Below, piece after piece: positions 7,335 to 15,241 of a DNA stretch of 30,518 nt. The stretch comes from UBA4742 sp002403895 (GTDB taxonomy: Bacteria > Actinomycetota > Acidimicrobiia > Acidimicrobiales > Acidimicrobilacustridaceae): positions 1 through 30,518 of the forward strand of contig DAISGD010000040.1 in the NCBI GenBank assembly GCA_036823295.1, given 5' to 3'. The number at the start of each line of letters is the position of its first letter. Within the stretch, counting starts at the first letter, position 1. Made by a program: the position numbers and the translations under genes. The notes beneath the pieces are model-generated. The model saw only the letters and a program-made list of their open reading frames with translations. It ran no database searches and had not been told where the DNA came from.

Positions 7335-8093
7335 GTGGACGAAGCCACCCTTCGAGAGTTGTTGGACGGCGTGCGCGCCGGGACGGTGGCGCCCGACGAC
7401 GCGGTCACCCGGCTGCGGCGCCTGCCCTTTGCCGATCTGGGTTTCGCCCGGGTCGACCACCACCGCTCGCTGCGCCAGGGTTTGGCCGAAGCCGTCTACG
7501 CCCCCGGGAAGGAGCCAGCCCAGATCTCGGCCATCGTCGGGGAGTTGCTGGCTGGCCCCGGTCGTTCTGCTGTGCTCGTCAGCCGGGCCGACGACACCCA
7601 GGCCGAAGCCACCCTGGCCGCCAACCCCGGAGGCGGCCGCCACGGGTCCACCCTCGTGTGGCACCCGATGCCCGACCGCAGCGAGCGCATCGTGGTGGTC
7701 ACCGCCGGTACCTCCGACCTGCCGGTGGCCGACGAATGTGCCGCCGTGCTGGAGGCGCATGGCTTCCACCCCGTGCGCATCAACGACGTCGGCGTGGCCG
7801 GGCTTCATCGGGTGCTCGACGCCGCCGACGAACTGGCCGCGGCCGACGCGGTGGTGGTCGTGGCCGGTATGGAGGGAGCCCTGGCCAGCGTGGTCGGGGG
7901 CATCACCGGGGCCCCCGTCGTGGCCGTGCCCACCAGCACCGGGTACGGCGCCGCCTTCGAGGGGGTGACTGCCCTGCTGGCCATGCTGACCTCGTGCGCA
8001 TCGGGCGTCACGGTCGTGGGTATCGACAACGGGTTCGGCGCCGCCTACGCCATCGCCCGGCTCTTCCCCGTGCGGATCGAAGCCCGTGCCTGA
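7335..8093 (+). CDS. larB: LarB, pyridinium-3,5-biscarboxylic acid mononucleotide synthase
   Basis: LarB carboxylates and hydrolyses nicotinic acid adenine dinucleotide to give P2CMN, the first step to the nickel-pincer nucleotide cofactor of lactate racemase-type enzymes. The 252-residue protein matches family length and has the PurE-like C-terminal half: ERIVVVTAGTSDLPVADE, DVGVAGLHRVL, VVAGMEGALASVVGG and VPTSTGYG. The GTG at 7335 is chosen because AGGA lies 7 nt upstream; an open frame extends back to 7191 but crosses the pheA start. It overlaps larC by 8 nt, so both are one operon. Confidence 0.93.
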   Translation: MDEATLRELLDGVRAGTVAPDDAVTRLRRLPFADLGFARVDHHRSLRQGLAEAVYAPGKEPAQISAIVGELLAGPGRSAVLVSRADDTQAEATLAANPGGGRHGSTLVWHPMPDRSERIVVVTAGTSDLPVADECAAVLEAHGFHPVRINDVGVAGLHRVLDAADELAAADAVVVVAGMEGALASVVGGITGAPVVAVPTSTGYGAAFEGVTALLAMLTSCASGVTVVGIDNGFGAAYAIARLFPVRIEARA

Positions 8094-9405
8094 CCCCGGC
8101 GACGCGCGCCCCCGCCGGGTGGCCTGGTTCCACTGCTTCTCAGGCATCGCCGGGGACATGGCGCTCGGCTCGCTCATCGACGCCGGTGCCGACATCGACG
8201 AGGTGCGCTCGCTGTGTGAGCGGCTCCCGGTCGGTGGGTGGGGCCTGGAGGCCGAGGCGGTCATGCGCACCGGCATCGCCGGAACGAAGGTCCACGTCCA
8301 TACCAAGCCGAGCTCGGTGGTGCGCACCGCGGCCCACATCACCGGCATGGTCGAAGAGGCACGCTTGCCCGACCGCATCCGCCAGCGGGCGCTGGCCACG
8401 TTCGAGGTGCTGGCCCGGGCCGAGGGCCATCTCCACCGCCGCCCACCCGAGAGCGTGCACTTCCACGAAGTCGGGGGCATCGACGCCATCATCGACGTGG
8501 TCGGTACCTGCGCCGCCCTCGAACTGCTCGGCATCGAGGAGATCGACGCCAGTCCGGTGGCGAACGGCATCGGGATGGTGCGCAGCGCCCACGGGCTCAT
8601 GCCCATCCCCGCTCCGGCCGTGGTCGAGTTGTTGCGGGGAGCGCCTACCTACCAACTCGACGTCCCGGTCGAGCTGACCACGCCCACGGGGGCCGCGCTG
8701 CTGGCCGCCCTGGTCACCGAATGGGGGCCGATGCCCGCCATGACCATCGACCGGGCCGGGTTCGGCGCCGGGACCGCCGATCTGGGTGAGCGGCCCAACC
8801 TCACCCAGGTGGTCATCGGAGACCGAGCCGCGGACCTCACCACCGGTCAACCGGTCGTGCTGGTCGAAGTCAACGTGGACGACGCCACCGGCGAGACCTT
8901 GGCCCACACGGTGGCCGAGCTGCTGGCCGCCGGGGCGCACGACGCGTGGGTGACGCCGATCGTGATGAAGAAGGGCCGGCCCGCCTACACCATCAGCGCC
9001 TTGGCCGACCCCGCCCTGGCCGGTCAGATCGCCGGCGTGCTCACCCAGGAGACGGGTTCGCTCGGCGTGCGGGGCCAGACGCTCGAACGGTGGCCCCAGG
9101 CCCGGCTGGTCGACCACGTCGACGTCGATGGCCGGTCGATCCGGGTGAAGGTCAGTGCCGGTCGGGTCAAGATCGAACACGACGACGCCGTGCGCGTCGC
9201 CCGCCAGGTCGGTGCGCCCCTGCGTGAGGTGGTCTCCCGGGCGGAGGAGGCCTGGCGCCGGGCCCATGCCGACGCGGCCACCGAGGGCACGCCGGAGGAC
9301 CAGGTCGCGGTGGTCCCGGTTCCGGACCCTCCCGGGTCGCCCGCACCCCTCGGCCATCTCCACGACGGACACGACCAGCCGCACGACCACGACCACCCCC
9401 GCTGA
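8086..9405 (+). CDS. larC: LarC, nickel-pincer cofactor nickel insertase
   Basis: LarC inserts nickel into the pincer nucleotide in a CTP-dependent reaction. The 439-residue frame starts with GTG inside the end of larB and carries the family N-terminus AWFHCFSGIAGDMALGSLID, the ESVHFHEVGGIDAIIDVVG segment and LTTPTGAALL. It is one continuous frame, unlike lactobacillar larC, which needs ribosomal frameshifting between larC1 and larC2. The C-terminus ends in HLHDGHDQPHDHDHPR, a histidine/aspartate tail suited to nickel binding or storage. LarE, LarA and nickel transporters are not in the window, so the cofactor's user enzyme is unknown. Confidence 0.93.
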   Translation: MPDPGDARPRRVAWFHCFSGIAGDMALGSLIDAGADIDEVRSLCERLPVGGWGLEAEAVMRTGIAGTKVHVHTKPSSVVRTAAHITGMVEEARLPDRIRQRALATFEVLARAEGHLHRRPPESVHFHEVGGIDAIIDVVGTCAALELLGIEEIDASPVANGIGMVRSAHGLMPIPAPAVVELLRGAPTYQLDVPVELTTPTGAALLAALVTEWGPMPAMTIDRAGFGAGTADLGERPNLTQVVIGDRAADLTTGQPVVLVEVNVDDATGETLAHTVAELLAAGAHDAWVTPIVMKKGRPAYTISALADPALAGQIAGVLTQETGSLGVRGQTLERWPQARLVDHVDVDGRSIRVKVSAGRVKIEHDDAVRVARQVGAPLREVVSRAEEAWRRAHADAATEGTPEDQVAVVPVPDPPGSPAPLGHLHDGHDQPHDHDHPR

Positions 9406-9419
9406 CTCAATCGGCAGCG

Positions 9420-10019
9420 TCAGGGGGTGGGGGCCGGGCCGACCTTCTCGGCCACCAGGGCGGCCAGGGCGACAGCGCCCGGCGTTCTCAGGTGCAGATG
9501 GTCGCTGTAGCTGTACCCCGGCTTGTCGGCGAGAGCGGCCCAGTCGGCCATCACCAGGTTGGGGTAGCGATCGACGGCGGCCGCGATGTCGGCGTCGGCC
9601 TCAACTACCTCGTCCCGCCACGGCTCACAGGTCACCCACACCACCCGGTCCGCCCCCTCGAGCTGGGCCATGGTCTTGTCGATCTGCTCGGCGTAGTCGT
9701 GCTCGGCCCAATTGGTGCACAAGTGGATGACGACCACTCGCGGGCTCGGTCCCTTGCGGGCCTCGAGCAGCGAGATGCCCGCCTGGATGCCGCGGCTCTC
9801 CTTGGCATCGAACGTGACCTTCCACCCGGCCAGTGCGTCGGGCACCTGGGTCTTGGCCCCCAGGATCACCGAGTCTCCCACGACCAGGACGGTCGCCGGG
9901 CCCGGGGGCAGCCGTTCGTACCGGGCATCGATGGTGGTCGTCGCGGCCAGCGCCGGCCCGTCATCGATGGCGCCGCTGCTGTGCCCTGCTTCGGACCCAC
10001 AGCCCGCGGCCACCACCAC
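9420..10019 (-). CDS. SGNH/GDSL-type hydrolase, probable lipoprotein (start uncertain)
   Basis: A small serine hydrolase of the SGNH fold, of the type found as the outer domain of OafA-like acyltransferases. VLVVGDSVILG holds the nucleophile Ser, HLCTNWAEHDY the block with conserved Asn, and YSDHLHL the Asp/His pair. The coordinates use the first canonical start, GTG at 10019. However, the same frame continues upstream as RRRLALALVVLAVVVAAGC, an excellent lipoprotein signal with lipobox AAGC, but has no ATG, GTG or TTG there. A CTG at 10071-10073 with GGTAGG upstream is the best candidate, which would make the gene 9420-10073. It lies just behind the desaturase gene and may be in its operon. 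Substrate unknown. Confidence 0.72.
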   Translation of the reverse strand: MVVAAGCGSEAGHSSGAIDDGPALAATTTIDARYERLPPGPATVLVVGDSVILGAKTQVPDALAGWKVTFDAKESRGIQAGISLLEARKGPSPRVVVIHLCTNWAEHDYAEQIDKTMAQLEGADRVVWVTCEPWRDEVVEADADIAAAVDRYPNLVMADWAALADKPGYSYSDHLHLRTPGAVALAALVAEKVGPAPTP

Positions 10020-10092
10020 GGCGAGAACGACCAGGGCCAGCGCGAGGCGACGCCGGCCAGGGGTGCTTCGCAGGCAGCGATGCCTACCGCCG

Positions 10093-11073
10093 TCAGCGAG
10101 GATCGACGGTCCCGCGGGAGGAGAGCGCCTGCCACAGCGAGCGGTAGGACGGGTAGGTCAGCTCCTCGGTGACCCATCCGCTGTCGGCCAGCTCCCCGTG
10201 GAGGCGGGGCAGGTTGCGGAACGGGACCCCCATGTCCACGTGGTGGGCCAGGTGCCAACCGGTGTTGAACGGCACCATCCAGAAGCGGGCCAGCCAACTC
10301 TGGTGGATCACATGCGTGGTCATACGACGGTCCGACGATCGGGTCATGCCGCCGTGCTCGGCGATGGCTCGCAGCCGGTTGATGACCCGCCAGACCGTCA
10401 TCCACGGCGCCAGCCACAGCACCGGGTAGGCCCACCAGCGACCGGTGCCGACGGTGAGCAGCACCGCCACCACCACCTGTGCCCCCAGGATGCGCAGGGC
10501 GACGGGCCGGCTGGCCGAGCTGCGGAACGCTCCGAGCAGACCCTTGAGGTTCTTCCACCCCGAGGTGCCCCGGGCGTCGCGCCACAACTTGCGACGCAGC
10601 GAGGAGGTGGTGACCGGGTAGCCGAGGTACAAGTTGAGGTCGGGCTCGTTCGGGCCCATCTCGTCCTTGTGGTGGGCCATGTGGCTGCGGCGGTAGAGAT
10701 CGAACGGGACGAAAGCGGGGTAGGCCAGAAGCCAGCGGCCAACGAGGTCGTTGGCCCGGCGGTTGGAGAACAGCAGTCGATGGGCGGCCTCGTGTGCGAG
10801 GATGGCGTACAACGCGAACGCTCGGCCCATGAGGACGAAGGCGGCGATCCAGCCGAGGGGATGGTCGATCCAGGTGGCGAGGGCGATGACGCCGAACGAT
10901 TGGGCGACCACGCCCACCACGTTGGCCACGTTGTGGCCGTTGGGGATGCGGCGGAACGATTCGCGCAGGGCCGGCACCGGCATGCCCAAGGCCTGGAGCC
11001 GCTCGGTCGGCAATACGTCGGGGAGCACCGATCGATGGGGGACCATCGTGGCTGAGGAGGAGGGCTTGCTCAC
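10093..11073 (-). CDS. Membrane fatty acid desaturase
   Basis: An integral-membrane diiron desaturase/hydroxylase. All three histidine boxes are present: HEAAH, HMAHH and HLAHH, with hydrophobic helices before and between them (for example VVGVVAQSFGVIALATWI and AQVVVAVLLTV). Such enzymes put a double bond into an acyl chain using O2 and electrons from a ferredoxin or reductase. The start is uncertain: GTG at 11073 (326 residues) is used; ATG at 11046 is possible; a frame opening at 11130 would cross the divergent regulator start and is unlikely. The neighbouring PaaX-like regulator is the obvious candidate to control it. Regiospecificity is unknown. Confidence 0.86.
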   Translation of the reverse strand: MSKPSSSATMVPHRSVLPDVLPTERLQALGMPVPALRESFRRIPNGHNVANVVGVVAQSFGVIALATWIDHPLGWIAAFVLMGRAFALYAILAHEAAHRLLFSNRRANDLVGRWLLAYPAFVPFDLYRRSHMAHHKDEMGPNEPDLNLYLGYPVTTSSLRRKLWRDARGTSGWKNLKGLLGAFRSSASRPVALRILGAQVVVAVLLTVGTGRWWAYPVLWLAPWMTVWRVINRLRAIAEHGGMTRSSDRRMTTHVIHQSWLARFWMVPFNTGWHLAHHVDMGVPFRNLPRLHGELADSGWVTEELTYPSYRSLWQALSSRGTVDPR

Positions 11074-11080
11074 CCGAGTA

Positions 11081-11112
11081 GTCTTACACTTCGACGACAC
11101 ATGATGCAAGAC
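11081..11112. promoter_or_regulatory. Divergent promoter/operator between desaturase and PaaX-like gene
   Basis: GTCTTACA (11081-11088) and TGCAAGAC (11105-11112) are inverted arms matching at 7 of 8 positions with a 16-nt spacer, spanning the short space between two divergent starts. TACACT (11085-11090) is a TANNNT -10 for the PaaX-like gene, placing its transcription start a few bases before the ATG at 11101. The repeat could be the site where the regulator represses itself and the desaturase; this is inference. Confidence 0.33.
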
Positions 11113-11970
11113 AGTAAGCATACCCATCAAGGGGAGAAAGCGAATCGAGCGGAAGCCGGCGCGAGGACCTCGGCCCCGCCTGGCCCCGAGACCGTCGCCT
11201 CCAGTTCGGCTCGCCCCCTCACCGCCCGCTCGGTCATCGCCAGCACGCTATTGGGCATGACCCCACCCCGGCTCCCCACGCTCTTGCTGGTGCGATCCGG
11301 CGAGCTGTTCGGGATCAGTGCCGGGACCACCCGGGTGGCGCTGTCGCGCATGGTGGCGGCCGGCGAGCTCGAGGCCGACGGTGCTGGGTATCGGCTGGCG
11401 GGCCACCTCCTCAACCGGCAGGCCCGCCAGAGTGCGTCACGGTCCGCGGTTGTCCGCCCCTGGGACGGTGAATGGACCATGGCTGTCGTTGTCGATGGGC
11501 GCCGGTCGGCCGTCGAGCGGGGCGAGCTGCGCAACGCCATGCGGGTGCTGCGCCTGGCCGACACTCGCGAGGGGGTGTGGCTCCGACCCGACAACCTGGC
11601 CCCTGGGTCCGCGCCCGAGGCCGAGGCGGTGGTGACGGCACAGTGCCACCGCTTCACCGCCCAACCGGTCGACGAGGCGGCGCCGGCCCTGGCCGGTCGG
11701 CTGTGGGACCTCGAGGGATGGGCGGCCCGAACCCACCAGTTGCAGGCCGAGATGCGCGGGCTCGTTGGGCGGCTCGAAGCGGGTGACACCGACGCGCTGG
11801 CACCGGGGTTCGTGACCTCGGCTGCGGTGCTGCGCCACTTCCTGGCGGACCCGCTGTTGCCGTCCGAATTGGTGACCGACTCGTGGCCCGGCCAGCACGT
11901 GCGGACCGACTACGACCGCTACGACTACGCCTTCAAGACGGTCTGGCGCGACTGGTTCCGGGATCAGTAG
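11101..11970 (+). CDS. PaaX-family transcriptional regulator
   Basis: A 289-residue regulator. Residues about 41-105 (LTARSVIASTLLGMTPPRLPTLLLVRSGELFGISAGTTR...) match the PaaX winged-helix N-terminus, with the recognition helix near GTTRVALSRMVAAGEL. Residues about 118-215 fit the PaaX central domain (DGEWTMAVV) and the C-terminal domain ends in the DYDRYDYAFKTVWRDWF helix. PaaX binds phenylacetyl-CoA in the type protein; here no phenylacetate genes are near, so the effector is probably another acyl-CoA or lipid signal. The N-terminal 40 residues are low-complexity, so a later start cannot be excluded. Its stop is 4 bp from the stop of the convergent reductase gene. Confidence 0.85.
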   Translation: MMQDSKHTHQGEKANRAEAGARTSAPPGPETVASSSARPLTARSVIASTLLGMTPPRLPTLLLVRSGELFGISAGTTRVALSRMVAAGELEADGAGYRLAGHLLNRQARQSASRSAVVRPWDGEWTMAVVVDGRRSAVERGELRNAMRVLRLADTREGVWLRPDNLAPGSAPEAEAVVTAQCHRFTAQPVDEAAPALAGRLWDLEGWAARTHQLQAEMRGLVGRLEAGDTDALAPGFVTSAAVLRHFLADPLLPSELVTDSWPGQHVRTDYDRYDYAFKTVWRDWFRDQ

Positions 11971-11974
11971 CGCG

Positions 11975-12919
11975 TCAGGACGTCTTGACGTTGGCGATGT
12001 CGAGGCGGCGCAGCTCGGCCAGCAGGACCTTGGTGCGGGGCATGGGGGCCCCGGCCGCGTTGGCCGTCGCCACCGGCGCGGCATAGATGGCCTCGAGTTC
12101 CAGCGGGCGGCCGTCGTCGTAGTCCAGCTTCATGCTCGGTCGGTATGGCGTCATCTCCTGGGTATTGGTCAACATCCGGTCGACGAAGGATTCATCGAAG
12201 CCGTGCCCGCACGCCCGGGCGGCATGCACCACCTCGTGCATGATCAGCTCGGCTAAGCCGCGGGTGCTTTCGTCCGCCAGGATCTCGGCGGTGTTCGCGT
12301 CGAGCACGACCGACAGCCCGTTGAACGGGATGTTCCACACCAGTTTCTGCCACCGGCCCGTCTCCAGATCAGCCACCGGTGAGGCCGACACTCCTGCGGT
12401 GTGGAGATCGTCGACCACACCCTGCGCCGCCGCCGTGACACCGGCCGGGCGACCGTCCTCGCGATACTCACCCAACGTCACCTCCCCGTAGTCCAGGTGG
12501 CGGATGTGGCCGGGGCCGACCTTGTTGGAACACATGAAGCACATCGCCCCTAGCACCGTCGCCCCGGGTACCGCTCGGTGAAAGGGGGCCTCCACACCCA
12601 GCCCGTTCTGCATGACCAGGACGGTGGTGCCATCGGCCACCAGTTGGGGCAGCAGCGCGACCACCGCGGCGGTGTCGGTGGTCTTGGCGGCCACGATGGT
12701 GGTGTCGCTGGACGGTACCTCGGCCGGATCGTCGTAGACCTCAACCTCGAGTACCGCGTCACCTTCCGGGGAGTCGACCCGCAGGCCGTGCTGGCGCACA
12801 TGATCGGCGTCACTTCGCGCCAGGAAACGCACCGGGAACCCGGCCTGGTGAAGCCGGGCGCCGTAGTAGCCCCCGATCGCACCGGTCCCGATGACGGTGA
12901 AACTGTGCACGAGGCTCAC
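11975..12919 (-). CDS. 2-dehydropantoate 2-reductase-like enzyme (ketopantoate reductase family)
   Basis: A 314-residue NADP-dependent reductase. The N-terminal Rossmann fold has FTVIGTGAIGGYYGARL, then VMQNGLGVEA and the substrate/cofactor loop; the C-terminal helical domain contains WQKLVWNIPFNGLS with the catalytic Lys and conserved Asn, and YRPSMKLDYDDGRPLELE with the conserved PSM-D-E pattern. The reaction in the type enzyme is ketopantoate to pantoate for CoA synthesis. No other pantothenate gene is near and actinobacteria carry several paralogues, so panE function is not proven. GTG at 12919 is used; a GTG four codons later is possible. Confidence 0.87.
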   Translation of the reverse strand: MSLVHSFTVIGTGAIGGYYGARLHQAGFPVRFLARSDADHVRQHGLRVDSPEGDAVLEVEVYDDPAEVPSSDTTIVAAKTTDTAAVVALLPQLVADGTTVLVMQNGLGVEAPFHRAVPGATVLGAMCFMCSNKVGPGHIRHLDYGEVTLGEYREDGRPAGVTAAAQGVVDDLHTAGVSASPVADLETGRWQKLVWNIPFNGLSVVLDANTAEILADESTRGLAELIMHEVVHAARACGHGFDESFVDRMLTNTQEMTPYRPSMKLDYDDGRPLELEAIYAAPVATANAAGAPMPRTKVLLAELRRLDIANVKTS

Positions 12920-12962
12920 CGTACCGGCGTCGCGTCGTTCACCCGTGGCGCCCGGCGGTCCC

Positions 12963-12974
12963 TACGATGAACGG
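12963..12974 (+). promoter_or_regulatory. -10 element TACGAT, leaderless start of the MBL-fold gene
   Basis: TACGAT (12963-12968) lies exactly 6 nt before the ATG at 12975, the same geometry as before the GlxA-type gene at 3957. No clear Shine-Dalgarno is present. Confidence 0.45.
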
Positions 12975-13688
12975 ATGACCGATCGCCTCTACTTCCGTCA
13001 GCTCCTTGCTGGGCGCGACTTCGCCCGCGACGACCCGATCGCCCGCCAGATGGTGAACTTCGTCTATCTGGTGGGAGACCGCGAGACGGGCGAGGCCATG
13101 GTCATCGACCCCGCCTACGACATCGCCGGATTGCTGGAGCTCGTCGCCGCCGACGGGATGCACCTGACCGGGGCGCTCGCCACCCACTACCACCCCGACC
13201 ATGTCGGCGGAGACCTGATGGGTCACGGCATCCAGGGCGTGCGCGAGCTGCTTGAGCTGGCTCCCGTGCCCATTCACGTCCAGGCCGACGAGGCTCCATG
13301 GATCACCCGCGTCACCGAGACGTCGAGCGGCGACCTGGTCGAGCACCGCAGTGGTGACGTGGTCATGGTGGGCGAGATCCCCATTGAGTTGATCCACACG
13401 CCCGGCCATACCCCAGGTTCGCAATGCTTCCTCGTCGATGATCGCCTGGTGGCGGGGGACACCTTGTTCCTCGAGGGTTGCGGCCGGACCGACCTGCCCG
13501 GCGGCGACGCTCGCCTGCTGTACGAGAGCCTCACCCAAAAGCTGGCCAAGGTCCCCGATGATGCCGTGTTGTTCCCCGGTCATCTGTACTCGGCCGAACC
13601 CTCGGCCACCATGGGTGAGACCCGTCGATGGAACTTCGTGTTCCGGCCCAAGACGGAGCAGGAATGGCTCGCCATGTTCGGCCGCTGA
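12975..13688 (+). CDS. Metallo-beta-lactamase-fold hydrolase (glyoxalase II / persulfide dioxygenase-like)
   Basis: A 237-residue protein with the MBL metal motif THYHPDHVGG (His71, His73, Asp75, His76), HTPGHTPGSQCFLV, LVAGDTLFLEGCGRTDL and LFPGHLYS, the complete set of ligands of the glyoxalase II branch. Members hydrolyse thioesters such as S-lactoylglutathione or oxidise persulfides. Actinobacteria use mycothiol rather than glutathione, so the thiol partner is open. The start at 12975 is fixed by the family N-terminus (LYFRQLLAGRDFA) and the -10 before it; a frame opening at 12891 overlaps the divergent reductase. It stands alone on this strand. Confidence 0.88.
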   Translation: MTDRLYFRQLLAGRDFARDDPIARQMVNFVYLVGDRETGEAMVIDPAYDIAGLLELVAADGMHLTGALATHYHPDHVGGDLMGHGIQGVRELLELAPVPIHVQADEAPWITRVTETSSGDLVEHRSGDVVMVGEIPIELIHTPGHTPGSQCFLVDDRLVAGDTLFLEGCGRTDLPGGDARLLYESLTQKLAKVPDDAVLFPGHLYSAEPSATMGETRRWNFVFRPKTEQEWLAMFGR

Positions 13689-13947
13689 GACCGGATCCCG
13701 GCGGCTGACGGCCCAGCCCCGGGGAGAGCGAACCGCCCGACGTTGCTCGATCCGACGCGGCGACATGGGTCGATCGACCCACCTCGCTCCCCTCTTGTCA
13801 GGCCGTGTGGCCTATGCAGCCGATCCAGCCGCCCGCCGATGCAAAACGTGACGGGTGGAGCGGCGTCGATCCTGTCATGGAGCCTTGGTTCCATCGGCGC
13901 CGCCCCGCCCTGGAAGAGGCAGGAATGAAGAGAAATGAGCGGCGACG
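13689..13947. promoter_or_regulatory. Intergenic region upstream of the diguanylate cyclase, with two dyads
   Basis: 259 bp without a gene. TGGGTCGATCGACCCA at 13766-13781 is a perfect 16-bp palindrome, and 13877-13894 is an 18-bp dyad (ATGGAGCC / GGTTCCAT around TT, one mismatch). Either could be an operator for the following gene. I found no convincing promoter hexamers and no c-di-GMP riboswitch core. Confidence 0.35.
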
Positions 13948-15186
13948 GTGAGTACCACCCCGGAGGACATCCAAGGCGCCCTGCGCTCCCACTCCTCGGA
14001 GTTCCTGCTCGCCGTCTCGGCCGACGGCACCGTGGTGAGCAGCTCCCAGGATCAGGTGCTGGGTTACACCCTCGACCGGCTCGGCAGCCACGTCGGCGAG
14101 TTCCTTCACCCCGATGACCTCCCGAACCTGTTCGACATCGTCGAGCGTGCTCGGACGATCTCGGGCTACCGGGATCGGATCCAGATACGAGCCCGGCACG
14201 CCGACGGGTCGTGGCGGATGCTCGACGTGGCCATCTTCCAGGTGAGCGACCGAACCGACACCCACCTGGTCGGGCGGGCCGTGCTGCGCGTTCGTGATAT
14301 CACCGACGAGGCCAGGTGGACGGGCACCGAGCTCGTCGAGGACGGCGACCGTTTCCTGTCGCTGGCCGAGGCGCTGCCCTTGGGGATCCTGTCGGCTGAT
14401 CCGCGTGGATGGGTGGTGTTCTGCAACGAGGCGGCGCAGCAGATCTTCAACTTGCCCGTCGATCAACTCATCGGCCACGGCTGGGAGCGGTTGATCCATC
14501 CCGACGACCGCTCCGAGGTGATCAGCGCCAGCACCGAGGTGATCCGCAGCGCGCTGCCCCAACAGGTCATGTTCCGGATCCAGACCGGCCTGTTCATTCG
14601 TTGGGCGGCGGCGCGCTTCGTGCCGCTCGGGCCTGACCAACCAACGGGCTGGATCGCCACGGTGGACGACGTGACCGACCGGCGTCGAGCCGAATCCGAG
14701 CTCACCCATCAGGCCACCCACGATCCGCTCACCGGCCTACCCAACCGGGTGCTGCTCGAGGACCGGCTGCAGCAGGCCTGCGCCCGCCTGCACGACGCCA
14801 GCGAGGCGGTGTCGCTACTGTTCATCGACCTCGACGGGTTCAAGGCGGTGAATGACTCCTACGGTCACACCATCGGCGACCAGGTGCTCATCGAGGTGGC
14901 GCGCCGACTTCGTCGCATAGTGCGCAGCGTGGACACGGTGGCCCGTCTCGGCGGCGACGAGTTCGTGGCCTTCTGCGAGGGCTTGCCCGAGCGCGAGGTC
15001 CGCGAGGTCGTGCAGCGCCTGCACGATGCCATCGGCGTCCCGCTGATGATCAAGGGCGAGGCGATCCGAATCGGGGCCAGCATCGGGGTGGAGGCCACCC
15101 GCGACCCGCGGGCCACCTTCGACGACCTCCTGGCTCGCGCTGACCAGGCCATGTACCGCGAGAAGCGCTTGAACTCCACGACCTGA
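13948..15186 (+). CDS. PAS-PAS-GGDEF diguanylate cyclase
   Basis: A 412-residue protein with two PAS sensor domains (about 12-125 and 135-245) followed by a GGDEF domain (about 252-410) starting THDPLTGLPNR. The active-site motif GGDEF is intact at 335-339, so it should make c-di-GMP from two GTP. RSVD at 326-329, five residues ahead of GGDEF, is a complete RxxD inhibitory site, so product feedback is expected. No EAL domain and no membrane segments are seen; the sensor is cytosolic. The GTG at 13948 is the start that opens the first PAS domain; the ATG at 13935 is out of frame. Ligands of the PAS domains cannot be told. Confidence 0.94.
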   Translation: MSTTPEDIQGALRSHSSEFLLAVSADGTVVSSSQDQVLGYTLDRLGSHVGEFLHPDDLPNLFDIVERARTISGYRDRIQIRARHADGSWRMLDVAIFQVSDRTDTHLVGRAVLRVRDITDEARWTGTELVEDGDRFLSLAEALPLGILSADPRGWVVFCNEAAQQIFNLPVDQLIGHGWERLIHPDDRSEVISASTEVIRSALPQQVMFRIQTGLFIRWAAARFVPLGPDQPTGWIATVDDVTDRRRAESELTHQATHDPLTGLPNRVLLEDRLQQACARLHDASEAVSLLFIDLDGFKAVNDSYGHTIGDQVLIEVARRLRRIVRSVDTVARLGGDEFVAFCEGLPEREVREVVQRLHDAIGVPLMIKGEAIRIGASIGVEATRDPRATFDDLLARADQAMYREKRLNSTT

Positions 15187-15241
15187 GCACGATCGCTTGC
15201 TCGGCTTCGGGGCGCGCGGCAGGGGCGTGGTCAGGCCAGAC

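Noticed and set aside
8086..9405. Programmed frameshift in larC
   Set aside because: The gene is one continuous frame from start to stop, so no frameshift is needed.
13700..13947. c-di-GMP riboswitch before the GGDEF gene
   Set aside because: A GCAAAAC string near 13838 recalls part of the motif, but the surrounding conserved bases and tetraloop-receptor pairing are missing.
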